DNA of 64,000 nucleotides from an uncultured Desulfobulbaceae bacterium. GTDB lineage: Bacteria > Desulfobacterota > Desulfobulbia > Desulfobulbales > Desulfocapsaceae. Location of the stretch: contig CAMZKN010000070.1 of assembly GCA_947311315.1 (NCBI GenBank), positions 1-64,000 on the forward strand. The letters run 5' to 3'. The translations under genes were made by a program, and so were the position numbers. The notes under the pieces are model-generated. The model saw only the letters and a list, made by a program, of their open reading frames with translations. It made no database searches and had not been told where the DNA came from. Shown one piece after another: positions 52,038 to 62,439 of this stretch; position 1 is the stretch's first letter, and the number at the start of each line of letters is the position of its first letter.

Positions 52038-52320
52038 AAATTTTCCTCTATATATTTTAAAACATGTTGTCATTTGGAGTGAAGAAATCCTGATGACAAC
52101 TATTAACAGTGAATGTACAGTACTCACTGCGAAGTGGAGAAGATGTCAATAAATAGCTCCTCAACCTGACAACACCCTCCAGCAAAGCTACTTAGTTGCT
52201 CAAGGGAATAAAGTCAACATTTTTTACTCTTCAGTTAGAAGAAAACCATTGAATTATCGGCCGTTCCGGGTATTTCTTACAATAATCTTACAATAATAAT
52301 ACTAACCACAACCAGCAAAC

Positions 52321-52716
52321 ATGAACAAAACAAACAAAGATCTACAAAATCTGATAGAGACAATCCGAACTTTACGCGGGGAAAACGGGTGCCCCTGGGA
52401 TAAAAAACGAACAAATGAGACCCTGGTTAAATATCTACAATCGGAGTCCGCTGAACTTGTTGAAGCGATACATAAAAGCGACCACGCTAACATCTGCGAA
52501 GAGATTGGAGATGTCCTCTATATATTGATTATGCTAACTGAAATTAACTCTACAAATGGTTTTTTTAAGTTAAGTGATGTAATGGTCGGTATTACCGAAA
52601 AACTCATTAGACGCCACCCTCATGTTTTTGCAGGTGCGACGTACTCCAGTGAAGAAGAACTTGCCATTCAATGGCAGGCTATCAAAGATGAAGAAAAGAA
52701 AAAAAATACTATTTGA
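52321..52716 (+). CDS. mazG: MazG family nucleotide pyrophosphohydrolase
   Basis: LRGENGCPWDKKRTNETLVKYLQSESAELVEAIHKSD...EEIGDVLYILIMLTEI. Confidence 0.93.
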   Translation: MNKTNKDLQNLIETIRTLRGENGCPWDKKRTNETLVKYLQSESAELVEAIHKSDHANICEEIGDVLYILIMLTEINSTNGFFKLSDVMVGITEKLIRRHPHVFAGATYSSEEELAIQWQAIKDEEKKKNTI

Positions 52717-52799
52717 CACGACCTCACTACATTTGTAGTATATGCAGTTTTTATTCAAAAGTAAACTTGTTTGATCCTTTTTTCAGGTAGGCCTTTTGA

Positions 52800-52915
52800 A
52801 AAGCATAATAGAATTTTATTATGCACCCTTCTCGCTCTCTGCTGTACAGCAAAGTATGCGAGGGCCGTAATATGCGGAACAAACCGCTTTAGACATGAGT
52901 CCAAGAGGAGGAACA
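52800..52915 (+). promoter_or_regulatory. Structured rpsF leader, candidate S6:S18-responsive ribosomal leader
   Basis: Between promoter-side sequence and rpsF: GCATAATA/TATTATGC hairpin, CTCGC...GCGAG stem enclosing gctgtacagc, then GGGCCGTAATATGCGGAACAAACCGC just before the SD. Confidence 0.4.
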
Positions 52916-52916
52916 C

Positions 52917-53363
52917 ATGCGCAGGTACGAAACGATCTTTATTCTTCGCCCAAATGTTGGAGAGGAAGAGATCAACAAAGTTATTGAAAGCACCAGTCAG
53001 ATCATCCTTGATGAAAAAGGTTCGATCATTGACCTGAACAAATGGGGAATGAAGAAACTAGCATATCTCATAAAAAAAGAGTCACTCGGCTATTACATTT
53101 ATTGTGATTTTGCCGGCACACCTGCAGCAGTTGCAGAATTTGAACGTAAGTTCAGGATTGACGACTCTGTAATGAAATATATGACAATCAAAACAGCAGC
53201 CAGCATCAGCGAGGAAGAGATTCAGCAAATCAAAGATGACCTTTCAGCTAAGAAAACAGCTGAAATTGAGCAGGCTGCTGCAGCGGAAAAAGAAGCTGAA
53301 GAACAGACTGAAGAAAAACCAGCTGAGAAAAAGCCTGAAGAAAAAAAGACTGCTGATAATTAA
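52917..53363 (+). CDS. rpsF: 30S ribosomal protein S6
   Basis: [51 protein letters not shown]; extended Lys/Glu-rich C-terminus. Confidence 0.97.
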   Translation: MRRYETIFILRPNVGEEEINKVIESTSQIILDEKGSIIDLNKWGMKKLAYLIKKESLGYYIYCDFAGTPAAVAEFERKFRIDDSVMKYMTIKTAASISEEEIQQIKDDLSAKKTAEIEQAAAAEKEAEEQTEEKPAEKKPEEKKTADN

Positions 53364-53401
53364 AAAGTCACATTTTTTGTGCGATACAAGAGGTAAATAT
53401 C

Positions 53402-53647
53402 ATGGCACCAAGACCACAGAAAAAACTTTTTTCCCGAAGGAAATCATGCCGGTTTTGCGGGGACAAAGAACTTGTTATTGACTATAAGGAAGTAAAAACA
53501 CTTAGAAATTTCGTTTCTGAAAGGGGTAAAATTATACCGCGTCGCATTGTCGGCACATGCGCAACTCACCAGAGACAGTTATGTGAGGCGATAAAACGTG
53601 CACGACAGATAGCGTTTCTGCCGTATTCCGGCTCGTCTCAAGGTTGA
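53402..53647 (+). CDS. rpsR: 30S ribosomal protein S18
   Basis: [60 protein letters not shown]. Confidence 0.98.
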   Translation: MAPRPQKKLFSRRKSCRFCGDKELVIDYKEVKTLRNFVSERGKIIPRRIVGTCATHQRQLCEAIKRARQIAFLPYSGSSQG

Positions 53648-54643
53648 TTGCTCATTAAGGACTGGAAAAACGTGGCTAACCAGGAGTACGCACATCCTGA
53701 ACTGGGTGGAGTAATCAGAAAAATTCTTTTGACGGTTTCTGTGATTATTCTTCCCTGTATCCAATGGTCTATTTTTGGCTGGCTGCATATTGTTTTTCCA
53801 TTGCTCTCGTTCTTTATGCTGAGCAAGTATGGATTGCAGGTCGGAAGAAGGTTGCTGGTAACAGCAGTTGTCATTTCTTTTGTTGTGTATATTGGCTTAA
53901 ACAGTGCTGATCTTTTTATTTTTTCAATAGCACTGTTGTTTACCGGTTATATTCTGTTCAAATCAACTGAACGGCACGATACCCCTGCCATGAGCGGTTT
54001 TAAAGCATTTATAGTGTTGGCAGGATGTTGGTTTATTGTTTTAAATATATTGTCAGTTGAGCCAGGATTATCGGCCTATGGCCAATTAATAAAGGCTTTA
54101 GATGAGGGCATCATAGAAACCCTCAAATATTATAGGGAAAGCAGTAAGTTTGAAGCAGAGACCCTTTTGATGCTAGAGACAACTCTTATGCAAATGAGAG
54201 CTCTTGTACCTATTATTATGCCGGCAATACTTGCTTCTTTTGTGTTGTTCATTATCTGGTTCACAATGGTAGTAGGAAATATACTTGTATCTCAGATGTG
54301 TGGTAAAGTCGCCTGGGCAAGCTATCGATTCTGGCAGCTACCTGATAAACTTATCTGGCTGGTTATCTGCATGGGTGTTGTGGTTTTGATCCCACACCCG
54401 CTGCTCCGTTTATTGAGCATAAACAGCCTTATTTTATTGGCGATTATCTACTGTTTTCAGGGTTTAGCTATTAATGTTTTTTTCATGAACAAATGGAATG
54501 TCCCACTATTGTTGAGATCATTCATTTACGTCATGATTATTTTTCAGTCGCTAGGCACACTTCTTTTACTTGTTTTTGGAATCGCAGATATATGGTTTGA
54601 TTTCAGAAAGCTACGAATTAGTACCGAAAAAACTGGCGAATGA
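53648..54643 (+). CDS. DUF2232-type polytopic membrane protein
   Basis: 331 aa, multiple TM segments; syntenic position between rpsR and rplI; C-terminal QGLAINVFFMNKWNVPLLLRSFIYVMIIFQ. Confidence 0.78.
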   Translation: MLIKDWKNVANQEYAHPELGGVIRKILLTVSVIILPCIQWSIFGWLHIVFPLLSFFMLSKYGLQVGRRLLVTAVVISFVVYIGLNSADLFIFSIALLFTGYILFKSTERHDTPAMSGFKAFIVLAGCWFIVLNILSVEPGLSAYGQLIKALDEGIIETLKYYRESSKFEAETLLMLETTLMQMRALVPIIMPAILASFVLFIIWFTMVVGNILVSQMCGKVAWASYRFWQLPDKLIWLVICMGVVVLIPHPLLRLLSINSLILLAIIYCFQGLAINVFFMNKWNVPLLLRSFIYVMIIFQSLGTLLLLVFGIADIWFDFRKLRISTEKTGE

Positions 54644-54789
54644 GTGTACACCTGTGTGGTGTGTCTTTTTTTCGGATCAGGTATATTAAAAAGACGAAAT
54701 AGATTTTTCAGTTATTATTATAATATGAGCATGTCAGAAGTGATTTAAGTACTTATTGCTCATCAGGTTTTAAAAACAGGAGTTTAAAA

Positions 54790-55245
54790 ATGGAACTCAT
54801 TTTAAAAGAAACAATCAGTGCTCTTGGTCGTGAAGGTGATGTTGTTACCGTGAAACCAGGATATGGACGTAATTATCTTTTACCCCAGGGTAAAGCTGTT
54901 AATGCTACAACGGAAAACCTTTTTGCCCTTGAACAAAATAGAGCGGCAATTCAAAGTCGCCTCGCAAAAGATCAGGCAATTGCAGAAAAACTTGCTAAAA
55001 AGATCTCAGGATTCAATATAGTTATAGAACAACTGGCAGGAGACGATGAACGTCTTTTCGGGTCTGTTACCAATGCTGATCTGGCCGCAAAACTTGAAGA
55101 ATCCAATGTGAAAATCGACAAAAAACAGATTTTATTAATCGATCCAATTAAAACTATTGGTGAGACCAGGGTTCAAGTAAAAATTGGTTTCGATGTCACT
55201 GCCGAAATTGTTGTTAATGTTGTGCCGCTTAAAACCGAGAAATAG
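54790..55245 (+). CDS. rplI: 50S ribosomal protein L9
   Basis: MELILKETISALGREGDVVTVKPGYGRNYLLPQGKAVNAT. Confidence 0.98.
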   Translation: MELILKETISALGREGDVVTVKPGYGRNYLLPQGKAVNATTENLFALEQNRAAIQSRLAKDQAIAEKLAKKISGFNIVIEQLAGDDERLFGSVTNADLAAKLEESNVKIDKKQILLIDPIKTIGETRVQVKIGFDVTAEIVVNVVPLKTEK

Positions 55246-55283
55246 TAACTCTTTCTGGAATATGATGCTCTGAACTTTTTTCA

Positions 55284-55312
55284 TTAAGCAAAAGACATGT
55301 TCTTTTGCTTAA
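55284..55312 (+). terminator. Strong stem-loop downstream of rplI (terminator- or processing-like)
   Basis: 12-bp perfect stem TTAAGCAAAAGA / TCTTTTGCTTAA, 5-nt loop; no clear U tract follows. Confidence 0.5.
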
Positions 55313-55370
55313 AACATATTCCTTGAATACTATTTATTCTCTGCGGATAATCAAGAGAATCATGCGAACA

Positions 55371-55411
55371 AAGCACACCTTAAGGCTTGACCTTAATGGT
55401 GTGTTTTTGTT
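55371..55411 (+). terminator. Rho-independent terminator upstream of dnaB
   Basis: Stem gcacaccttaagg / ccttaatggtgtg (one bulge) followed by tttttgttt. Confidence 0.7.
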
Positions 55412-55494
55412 TAATGACTGCTTATCGCAGGTACTTTCAGGGTACCTCCTTCAAATTTACTTTTTAGCTAGTTAACATCTCGGTTGTAGAGGAT

Positions 55495-56874
55495 GTGAAT
55501 ACAAACATGACAGAACAGATGAGACCAATAGTTGCATCGAGAGTGCCCCCTCAAAACATTGAAGCGGAACAGGCAGTTCTTGGCTCTATACTTTTAAAAT
55601 CAGATGTCTTTGGCACGGTACTTGAGACTCTCAAACCGCAGGATTTCTATAAGGAAAGCCATCGACTCATATACAGTTCGATGATTGACCTGTTTGATCA
55701 AAACGAACCGCAAGATCTTTTGACTGTTTCCAATTTACTGAACAACAGTAACAAAATGGAACAAATCGGAGGACCAATGTATCTTGCGTCACTCACCTCT
55801 CTTGTTCCGGTAACCGCTAATATTGGAAGTTACGCCAAAATTATTCGCGAAAAAGCGGTATTACGGAAATTAATAGAAGTAAACACAGATATAGCTGCCA
55901 GGTGCTACGAAGAACAAAATGATATAGACATTCTTGTTGACCAGGCAGAGCAGGCTATATTTGATATTGCCGGTTCCAAGGGTGATAAAACTTTCACCCA
56001 CATTAAAAGAATAGTCCCTAAAGCATTTGAGGTTGTAGAACAATTATACAAAAGAAAGGAGCTGATCACCGGAGTCCCCACAGGATATACTGAAATTGAT
56101 AAAATGACTGCGGGATTACAGGGGTCTGATCTTATCATTGTTGCAGCTCGCCCGTCGATGGGCAAAACTTCTTTTGCTATGAATATAGCTCAGCATGCAG
56201 CCCTTGTTGAAAAAACCGGCGTTGCCGTTTTTAGTCTTGAAATGTCAAAAGAACAGCTGGTTATGCGTCTCATGAGTTCGGTCGGGCACATTGATTCCCA
56301 ACGTATCAGGACAGGAAAGCTTCGAAGTGAAGATTGGCCAAAACTTACACGCGCTGTAGGAATGTTATCCGAAGCTCCGATTTACATAGATGATACACCC
56401 GCCATTTCCGTGCTTGAAATGCGTGCTAAGGTGAGAAGGCTTGCATCGCAATATGATATCGGCTTGATCATAGTCGACTACCTGCAACTTATGAGAGGTC
56501 GAAGTACTGAAAACCGAACCCAGGAGATAAGTGACATCTCCCGCTCACTAAAAGCACTTGCAAAAGAACACAATATCCCTGTTATTGCGCTTTCCCAGTT
56601 AAACAGAGGGCTGGAAAGCCGCACGGATAAGCGCCCGATGATGGCCGACTTGCGAGAATCCGGTGCAATTGAACAGGACGCAGATGTCATCTGTTTTATC
56701 TATAGAGATGAAGTATACAATAAATCCGAGGATAATCCGGAACGTGGAATCGCCGAAATTATCATAGGTAAACAGAGAAACGGCCCTACAGGTGTCTCAC
56801 GATTGACTTTTATAAAAGAATACACCATGTTTGAAAATTTAAGTAATTACGATCAGCAGGATGATTTTGCCTGA
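55495..56874 (+). CDS. dnaB: Replicative DNA helicase
   Basis: PPQNIEAEQAVLGSILL; LIIVAARPSMGKTSFAMNIA; VFSLEMSKEQLVMRL; LIIVDYLQLMRG; MADLRESGAIEQDADVICFIYRDE. Confidence 0.98.
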   Translation: MNTNMTEQMRPIVASRVPPQNIEAEQAVLGSILLKSDVFGTVLETLKPQDFYKESHRLIYSSMIDLFDQNEPQDLLTVSNLLNNSNKMEQIGGPMYLASLTSLVPVTANIGSYAKIIREKAVLRKLIEVNTDIAARCYEEQNDIDILVDQAEQAIFDIAGSKGDKTFTHIKRIVPKAFEVVEQLYKRKELITGVPTGYTEIDKMTAGLQGSDLIIVAARPSMGKTSFAMNIAQHAALVEKTGVAVFSLEMSKEQLVMRLMSSVGHIDSQRIRTGKLRSEDWPKLTRAVGMLSEAPIYIDDTPAISVLEMRAKVRRLASQYDIGLIIVDYLQLMRGRSTENRTQEISDISRSLKALAKEHNIPVIALSQLNRGLESRTDKRPMMADLRESGAIEQDADVICFIYRDEVYNKSEDNPERGIAEIIIGKQRNGPTGVSRLTFIKEYTMFENLSNYDQQDDFA

Positions 56875-56933
56875 TAGTTTTTCAAATCCTGCACCCAAAA
56901 ACGCTTTTCTAATGTTATTTTCGAGGCTAAGCA

Positions 56934-59426
56934 ATGACGACAACAAACACTATTTCCAATCGATATTCATTTAAATCAATTGAAGAAAAGTGGCAAAACT
57001 TCTGGCAAAGCAACGCCACATATAAAGTCACAGAGGATGAGACCAAAGAAAAATATTATGTACTGGAAATGTTTCCCTACCCTTCTGGCCGAATCCATAT
57101 GGGCCATGTGAGAAACTATTCAATTGGTGATGTCGTTGCCAGATACAAGAGACTTCGTGGTTACAACGTCCTGCACCCAATGGGTTGGGATGCATTTGGT
57201 CTTCCCGCCGAAAATGCAGCCGTAAAAAATAACAGCCATCCGGCTACATGGACCTATTCAAATATTGATTATATGCGTAATCAATTAAAGAAACTTGGAC
57301 TTTCATATGACTGGGACAGGGAAATCGCCACATGTAACCCAAAATATTATCAGTGGGAACAGCTTCTTTTTCTTGAAATGTTTAAGAAAGGACTTGCCTA
57401 TCAGAAAACAACTACCGTCAATTGGTGTGAATCCTGTCATACAGTACTTGCCAACGAGCAAGTGATAGAGGGCGCATGCTGGCGATGTGACGAAATGGTC
57501 GAACCACGTAAAATGAATGGCTGGTTCTTTAAAATTACTGATTACGCAGAAGAACTGCTTGATGATCTTGATAAACTTTCCGGATGGCCCGAAAAAGTTA
57601 TTACGATGCAGAAAAACTGGATCGGGAAATCAACAGGACTTTCCTGTGATTTCGAGGTTGAAGGTCTCAAAGAGAAAATTTCCATCTTTACAACACGACC
57701 GGATACAATTTTCGGAGTAACGTTTATGTCGATTGCAGCAGAACATCAGATGCTCGACACCCTTATTTCCGGAACAAAAAATGAACAAAAAGTTCGTGAT
57801 TTTGTTCACAATACGATTCTTGAAAAACAACAACAATCCCTTGATACAGAACCTGAGAAAAAGGGTATTTTTACAGGTCAGTATTGTATTAACCCATTCA
57901 ACGGGGAAAGGTTGCCAATCTATGTTGCAAATTTTGTCCTTGTTGAGTATGGAACCGGTGCAGTTATGGCCGTTCCCGCTCACGATGAAAGAGATTTTGA
58001 ATTTGCCAAGAAATATGATCTACCCATAAGGCCCGTAGTTTTTCCTTCTGGAGAAACCCTTAATGCTGAGAACATGGAGGAGGCATCAACTGTTCCTGGA
58101 GTTCTTGCCAATTCCGGTCAGTTTGATGGAGAAGACTCCATTAAAGCCCAGAACACTATAATTAAATATGCTGAACAACATGGTTTTGGTTCGGCCCATA
58201 TTACGTATCGATTAAGAGACTGGGGAATTTCCAGACAGAGATACTGGGGTGCGCCAATCCCCGTTGTATATTGCGAGGCCTGTGGTGTACAACCTTTACA
58301 TGCCAGTGACTTGCCATTAATCTTACCTGAAGATGTTGAGTCAGGCAGCAGTTGCGTTCCTCTTCATCAGCGTGAAACTTTCATTAAAACGACATGTCCT
58401 CAGTGCGGAAAAGACGCAAAAAGAGAAACAGATACCATGGATACATTCATGGAGTCATCCTGGTATTTTGCCAGATACGCCAGCCCAAGACATACAGAAG
58501 CACCACTTGACCAGGCAAAAGCAAAATACTGGCTTCCAGTTGACCAGTACATTGGTGGCGTGGAACATGCCATTCTCCACCTGCTCTATTCCCGTTTTTT
58601 TACAAAAGTACTGAGAGATCTTGGCCATCTTGATATTGACGAGCCGTTTACCAATCTTTTGACCCAAGGGATGGTTATTAAAGACGGGACTAAAATGTCC
58701 AAATCAAAGGGTAATGTTGTCGACCCCAATGATCTGATACAGGAATATGGTGCAGATACCGTCAGGCTCTTCAGTCTTTTTGCAGCACCACCGGAGAGAG
58801 ATCTTGAATGGAACTCCCAGGGAGTCGAAGGCTCATCCCGTTTTTTAAACAGGGTCTACAGGCTCATAACTTCCAACCATGATCGACTTGACTGTTCTTC
58901 AGATATTCCGACAGAACTCAGCGAACAGGGAAAAATACTGCATCGCAAGACACACCAAACCATACAGAGGGTCACAGACTCCATTGAGCTCAATTTCCAT
59001 TTTAACACTGCCATCAGTGGCATGATGGAACTGGTTAATGTCCTCTCCAGTGCGGTAGCTGAAGATAACAGGCAGGAGGTTGAACCACCAGTGATTCGAG
59101 AGGCAATATCAGTTCTTCTTATTCTTCTTTCTCCCATGGTTCCCCATTTCAGTGCAGAAATGTGGCAGATAATAGGGAATAATGATTCTGTTGAGGAGCA
59201 ATCCTGGCCACAGGTTGATGAGGAAGCTGTCAAAGAGGATCTGATTACCATAGTCATTCAAGTTAATGGCAAGGTACGATCCCGGCTCCAGGTGGCTTCT
59301 GATATTACAGAGGAGTCGCTGGTCCAGCTGGCACATGGGGATGAGAATACCAATAAATTTATAGCAGACAAACCAATTAAAAAGACTATTGTCATCCAGA
59401 AGAAACTTGTGAATATTGTTGTTTGA
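56934..59426 (+). CDS. leuS: Leucyl-tRNA synthetase
   Basis: FPYPSGRIHMGHVRNYSIGDVVARYKRL (HIGH); TKMSKSKGNVVDP (KMSKS); CWRCDEMVEPRKMNGWFFKIT. Confidence 0.98.
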   Translation: MTTTNTISNRYSFKSIEEKWQNFWQSNATYKVTEDETKEKYYVLEMFPYPSGRIHMGHVRNYSIGDVVARYKRLRGYNVLHPMGWDAFGLPAENAAVKNNSHPATWTYSNIDYMRNQLKKLGLSYDWDREIATCNPKYYQWEQLLFLEMFKKGLAYQKTTTVNWCESCHTVLANEQVIEGACWRCDEMVEPRKMNGWFFKITDYAEELLDDLDKLSGWPEKVITMQKNWIGKSTGLSCDFEVEGLKEKISIFTTRPDTIFGVTFMSIAAEHQMLDTLISGTKNEQKVRDFVHNTILEKQQQSLDTEPEKKGIFTGQYCINPFNGERLPIYVANFVLVEYGTGAVMAVPAHDERDFEFAKKYDLPIRPVVFPSGETLNAENMEEASTVPGVLANSGQFDGEDSIKAQNTIIKYAEQHGFGSAHITYRLRDWGISRQRYWGAPIPVVYCEACGVQPLHASDLPLILPEDVESGSSCVPLHQRETFIKTTCPQCGKDAKRETDTMDTFMESSWYFARYASPRHTEAPLDQAKAKYWLPVDQYIGGVEHAILHLLYSRFFTKVLRDLGHLDIDEPFTNLLTQGMVIKDGTKMSKSKGNVVDPNDLIQEYGADTVRLFSLFAAPPERDLEWNSQGVEGSSRFLNRVYRLITSNHDRLDCSSDIPTELSEQGKILHRKTHQTIQRVTDSIELNFHFNTAISGMMELVNVLSSAVAEDNRQEVEPPVIREAISVLLILLSPMVPHFSAEMWQIIGNNDSVEEQSWPQVDEEAVKEDLITIVIQVNGKVRSRLQVASDITEESLVQLAHGDENTNKFIADKPIKKTIVIQKKLVNIVV

Positions 59427-59494
59427 GACTATTATCGGTGAATAGTGTTTTGGCAACCATTAAGAATGACACGTTTAAAATAGAGGAGCACGCA

Positions 59495-60016
59495 GTGAAA
59501 ACTGTTTACAAACTTATCCTTTTACTTATTTCAGTATTCATCGTAACCGGATGTGGATACCACAACCCAAACGTATACTCAGGCCCGGAAAAAAGTGTCT
59601 ATATTACTGAGTGGAAAAACAGAACAAGCAACCTTGGTCTTGATTCACAAATATATCGATCACTGAGCAAATGGTTTCAAAAATCCGGCTCAATTTCTAT
59701 TGTCAGGCAGAAAAAAGGTGCAGATTTGATACTTGGCGGAGAAATTATTTCAATTGATCTGCCCAGTCTCGCCTATGGCGTCGACAATATTACTACAGAG
59801 GTAAAAGTTAAATTGAGAGTGCGGTACCTGCTCAAGGAAATCAGCACAAATAAAATTATCCTGGAAATCCCGGATGAAACATGGACAGAAGACTATCTCG
59901 TAACCACAAACATTTCAACAAACCGTGATAACGAGGCTGAAGCTCTTAAAATTATAATCGAAGACCTTTCTCAAAAGATTTACCAAAGAACTGTCTCTCA
60001 ATTACCCAAGTTGTAA
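59495..60016 (+). CDS. lptE: LPS-assembly lipoprotein LptE-like
   Basis: From GTG with upstream gaggag SD: VKTVYKLILLLISVFIVTGCGYHNPN lipobox; downstream of leuS as in many proteobacteria. Start revised from 59423. Confidence 0.8.
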   Translation: MKTVYKLILLLISVFIVTGCGYHNPNVYSGPEKSVYITEWKNRTSNLGLDSQIYRSLSKWFQKSGSISIVRQKKGADLILGGEIISIDLPSLAYGVDNITTEVKVKLRVRYLLKEISTNKIILEIPDETWTEDYLVTTNISTNRDNEAEALKIIIEDLSQKIYQRTVSQLPKL

Positions 60017-60027
60017 CTCTTTGTCTC

Positions 60028-60078
60028 GGGGATAAATACAGCGGTTTTATATTACTGAATTTATCCCCGGCCTTTTTC
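60028..60078 (+). terminator. Rho-independent terminator downstream of lptE
   Basis: GGGGATAAAT (60028-60037) / ATTTATCCCC (60059-60068) stem followed by ggcctttttc. Confidence 0.65.
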
Positions 60079-60083
60079 TCACA

Positions 60084-61034
60084 ATGCTTCATATCGCCCA
60101 CCTTTCTTTTGCATCTCCTCTGATTCTTGCACCTTTAGCCGGGTATACAGATCTTCCTTTTCGTCTACTTTGTCGAAGGTACGGCGCAGGTTACTGCGTC
60201 TCAGAAATGATCAGCTGCCATGGCCTTGTATATCAGCAAAAAAAAACTCTGGAAATGCTGCAGTCCGTCGACCAGGAGAAACCTGTTTCCTTCCAACTCT
60301 TTGGTGCTGATCCTGCAGTCATGGCAGATGCAGCAGAAATACTCGCAAGCTATAAACCTGATATGATCGATGTGAATATGGGATGTCCAGTTAAAAAAGT
60401 TACGAAGAATGGTGCAGGGGCTGCACTAATGACAACTCCAGACATTGCCGAACACATTTTAACGCAAATATGTGCGAGAATCTCTCTTCCTGTTACCGTT
60501 AAAATTAGAGCCGGGAAGGATTCCACTCATATTAATTGTGCAGAATTTGCTAAAATGGCGCAATGCAGTGGTGTTTCTGCAATTGCAATACATGGTCGGA
60601 CATGGGCGCAGGGGTTTTCAGGCACCATAGATAAAAACACTCTATCAGCTGTGAAAAAAGCCGTTACCATTCCAGTGATCGGCAACGGTGATGTTCATTC
60701 TTTCAGGCAAGCTCATGAATTGATGACTGAGACCGGATGTGATGGTGTAATGATAGGTAGAGGTGCACTTGGTAACCCATGGGTGTTTTCCAGAGGCGGG
60801 CGACCTTCAACCCTTGACGGAATTCTTTCCGGTGCAGTTGCACACCTACAACTTATTGAACAGTATCTCCCGGCTGACAAGTTACTTGGTTATGTAAAAA
60901 GCCAGATGTGCAGTTATTTTAAAGGGCTTCCTGGAAGCTCAAGGATGCGTAAAGAAATTTTCAGTGCAGAAAATATTGTAGCTCTTAAATGTACAATGGC
61001 AGCATTTGAAAAGTTTTTCAACACGACTGAATGA
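60084..61034 (+). CDS. dus: tRNA-dihydrouridine synthase
   Basis: LILAPLAGYTDLPFRLLCRRYGAGYCVSEMIS; DVNMGCPVKKVTKNGAGAALM; VIGNGDV; DGVMIGRGALGNPW. Confidence 0.96.
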   Translation: MLHIAHLSFASPLILAPLAGYTDLPFRLLCRRYGAGYCVSEMISCHGLVYQQKKTLEMLQSVDQEKPVSFQLFGADPAVMADAAEILASYKPDMIDVNMGCPVKKVTKNGAGAALMTTPDIAEHILTQICARISLPVTVKIRAGKDSTHINCAEFAKMAQCSGVSAIAIHGRTWAQGFSGTIDKNTLSAVKKAVTIPVIGNGDVHSFRQAHELMTETGCDGVMIGRGALGNPWVFSRGGRPSTLDGILSGAVAHLQLIEQYLPADKLLGYVKSQMCSYFKGLPGSSRMRKEIFSAENIVALKCTMAAFEKFFNTTE

Positions 61035-62435
61035 TCAACTTCGCATTTTCTTAATTTTCATGAGGAGCTCTTTACTTTCTTTCTTCATCTCATCTGGTGT
61101 TTTCTTATGACGCATAGCATGTCTAAAATTTATTTCAGCAAGTTTTAATTTACCTTCGTACAGATCAAATTTACCTAGATAAAACTGTGCTTTTCCCTGT
61201 TGTTTATTATCAGAGGCAATCTTTCCCAGTTCAAAATACACCTGTGAAAATTCCGGTAGTTGAGATTCCACTATTTTGAAATATTTTTCAGCCTCACTGT
61301 TTTCACCAATTTTTCTTAATAATGTAGCAAGATTAAATGCCGCATACATATCTTCAGTGTCACGTTTCAAAGCCTCTTTAAATGTCCTCTCGGCGATATC
61401 AAAGTGGCCACTTTCACCTTCAATAATAGCCATATCCGTTTTTAGAATATTTTTTTTCGGAAATGCTGCAATTACCTTTTTTATCAGCTCCAGACTCTCT
61501 TTTCGATCGTTTTCTACCCTTGCAACCTGCGACAGGCCAAACAAAGCCATATTTTTTGAAAAATTCGTACCGTTCTTATCAGCAACTTTTCTCAGCAAAA
61601 AGGTTTTAAAGAGTTGTATATCTTTAACTTTTGAAAGAATTCTATATTTGAAACGTAAAAATTCAAAATCATCTGTTACCACTGAATTCTCTTTAATGGA
61701 TTGTTCATCTATATCCAATAAAGACTCAATATAATGTAATCTTCCTTCAGGATTGGGATGGGTAAGGAGATACTGTGGCAATTGATCACTTCTATATCGT
61801 GCAATACGCCTCATGGATCCGAGCATTTTTGCTTGGGCCTCGGGGGTTCTTTTCATTTTTTTCATCCACCCGTAGGCAAGGAGATCCGCTTCTTCTTCGT
61901 GCTGTCTGCTAAAATGCAGATTTATGCTTTGCCCTGTTGCGAGTGCTCCAGCCAAAAGTGCGGGAGTCGCGGCCCCGCCAAATGCAATGGCAGCAAGTGC
62001 AAGTCCAAGAGATGCAATGGAGCTATACTTTCCCTTCTCTACCCTTGCAGCAAGGTGCCTTTTAACAGTATGGCCAATCTCATGCGCCATTACAGAAACA
62101 AGCTCATCCTCACTATCCATGGTTGCAATCAAGCCGGAATAGAAGAAGATTAAGCCGGACGGAGCAGCAAATGCGTTAAAAGCCTTATTATTGATGACAT
62201 AAAAGTGATAATTAAAAAACTGAATACCGGTGACTTCAAGAACCGTTTGCCCAAGATTATTTATATATTGTACAATATCAGGATCTTCTACTAGATCAAA
62301 AGTAGAACGTACAGAATAGAGAAGTTTTTCACCTATTGCCCTTTCTTCACCGATGGAAAAGGCAAGTGATTGAGAAACATTGCTAAACAGTGAAAATACT
62401 ACTATCAATACCCAGATAATACCTTTTGTTCTCAT
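61035..62435 (-). CDS. M48 family metallopeptidase with TPR domain (BepA-like)
   Basis: VSVMAHEIGHTVKRHLA (HExxH), HEEEADLLAYGWM; C-terminal TPR-rich region; signal peptide. Confidence 0.94.
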   Translation of the reverse strand: MRTKGIIWVLIVVFSLFSNVSQSLAFSIGEERAIGEKLLYSVRSTFDLVEDPDIVQYINNLGQTVLEVTGIQFFNYHFYVINNKAFNAFAAPSGLIFFYSGLIATMDSEDELVSVMAHEIGHTVKRHLAARVEKGKYSSIASLGLALAAIAFGGAATPALLAGALATGQSINLHFSRQHEEEADLLAYGWMKKMKRTPEAQAKMLGSMRRIARYRSDQLPQYLLTHPNPEGRLHYIESLLDIDEQSIKENSVVTDDFEFLRFKYRILSKVKDIQLFKTFLLRKVADKNGTNFSKNMALFGLSQVARVENDRKESLELIKKVIAAFPKKNILKTDMAIIEGESGHFDIAERTFKEALKRDTEDMYAAFNLATLLRKIGENSEAEKYFKIVESQLPEFSQVYFELGKIASDNKQQGKAQFYLGKFDLYEGKLKLAEINFRHAMRHKKTPDEMKKESKELLMKIKKMRS

Positions 62436-62439
62436 AGCT

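Noticed and set aside
52771-53037. 88-aa plus-strand ORF upstream of rpsF
   Set aside because: Overlaps the structured leader and rpsF in another frame; no domain recognised.
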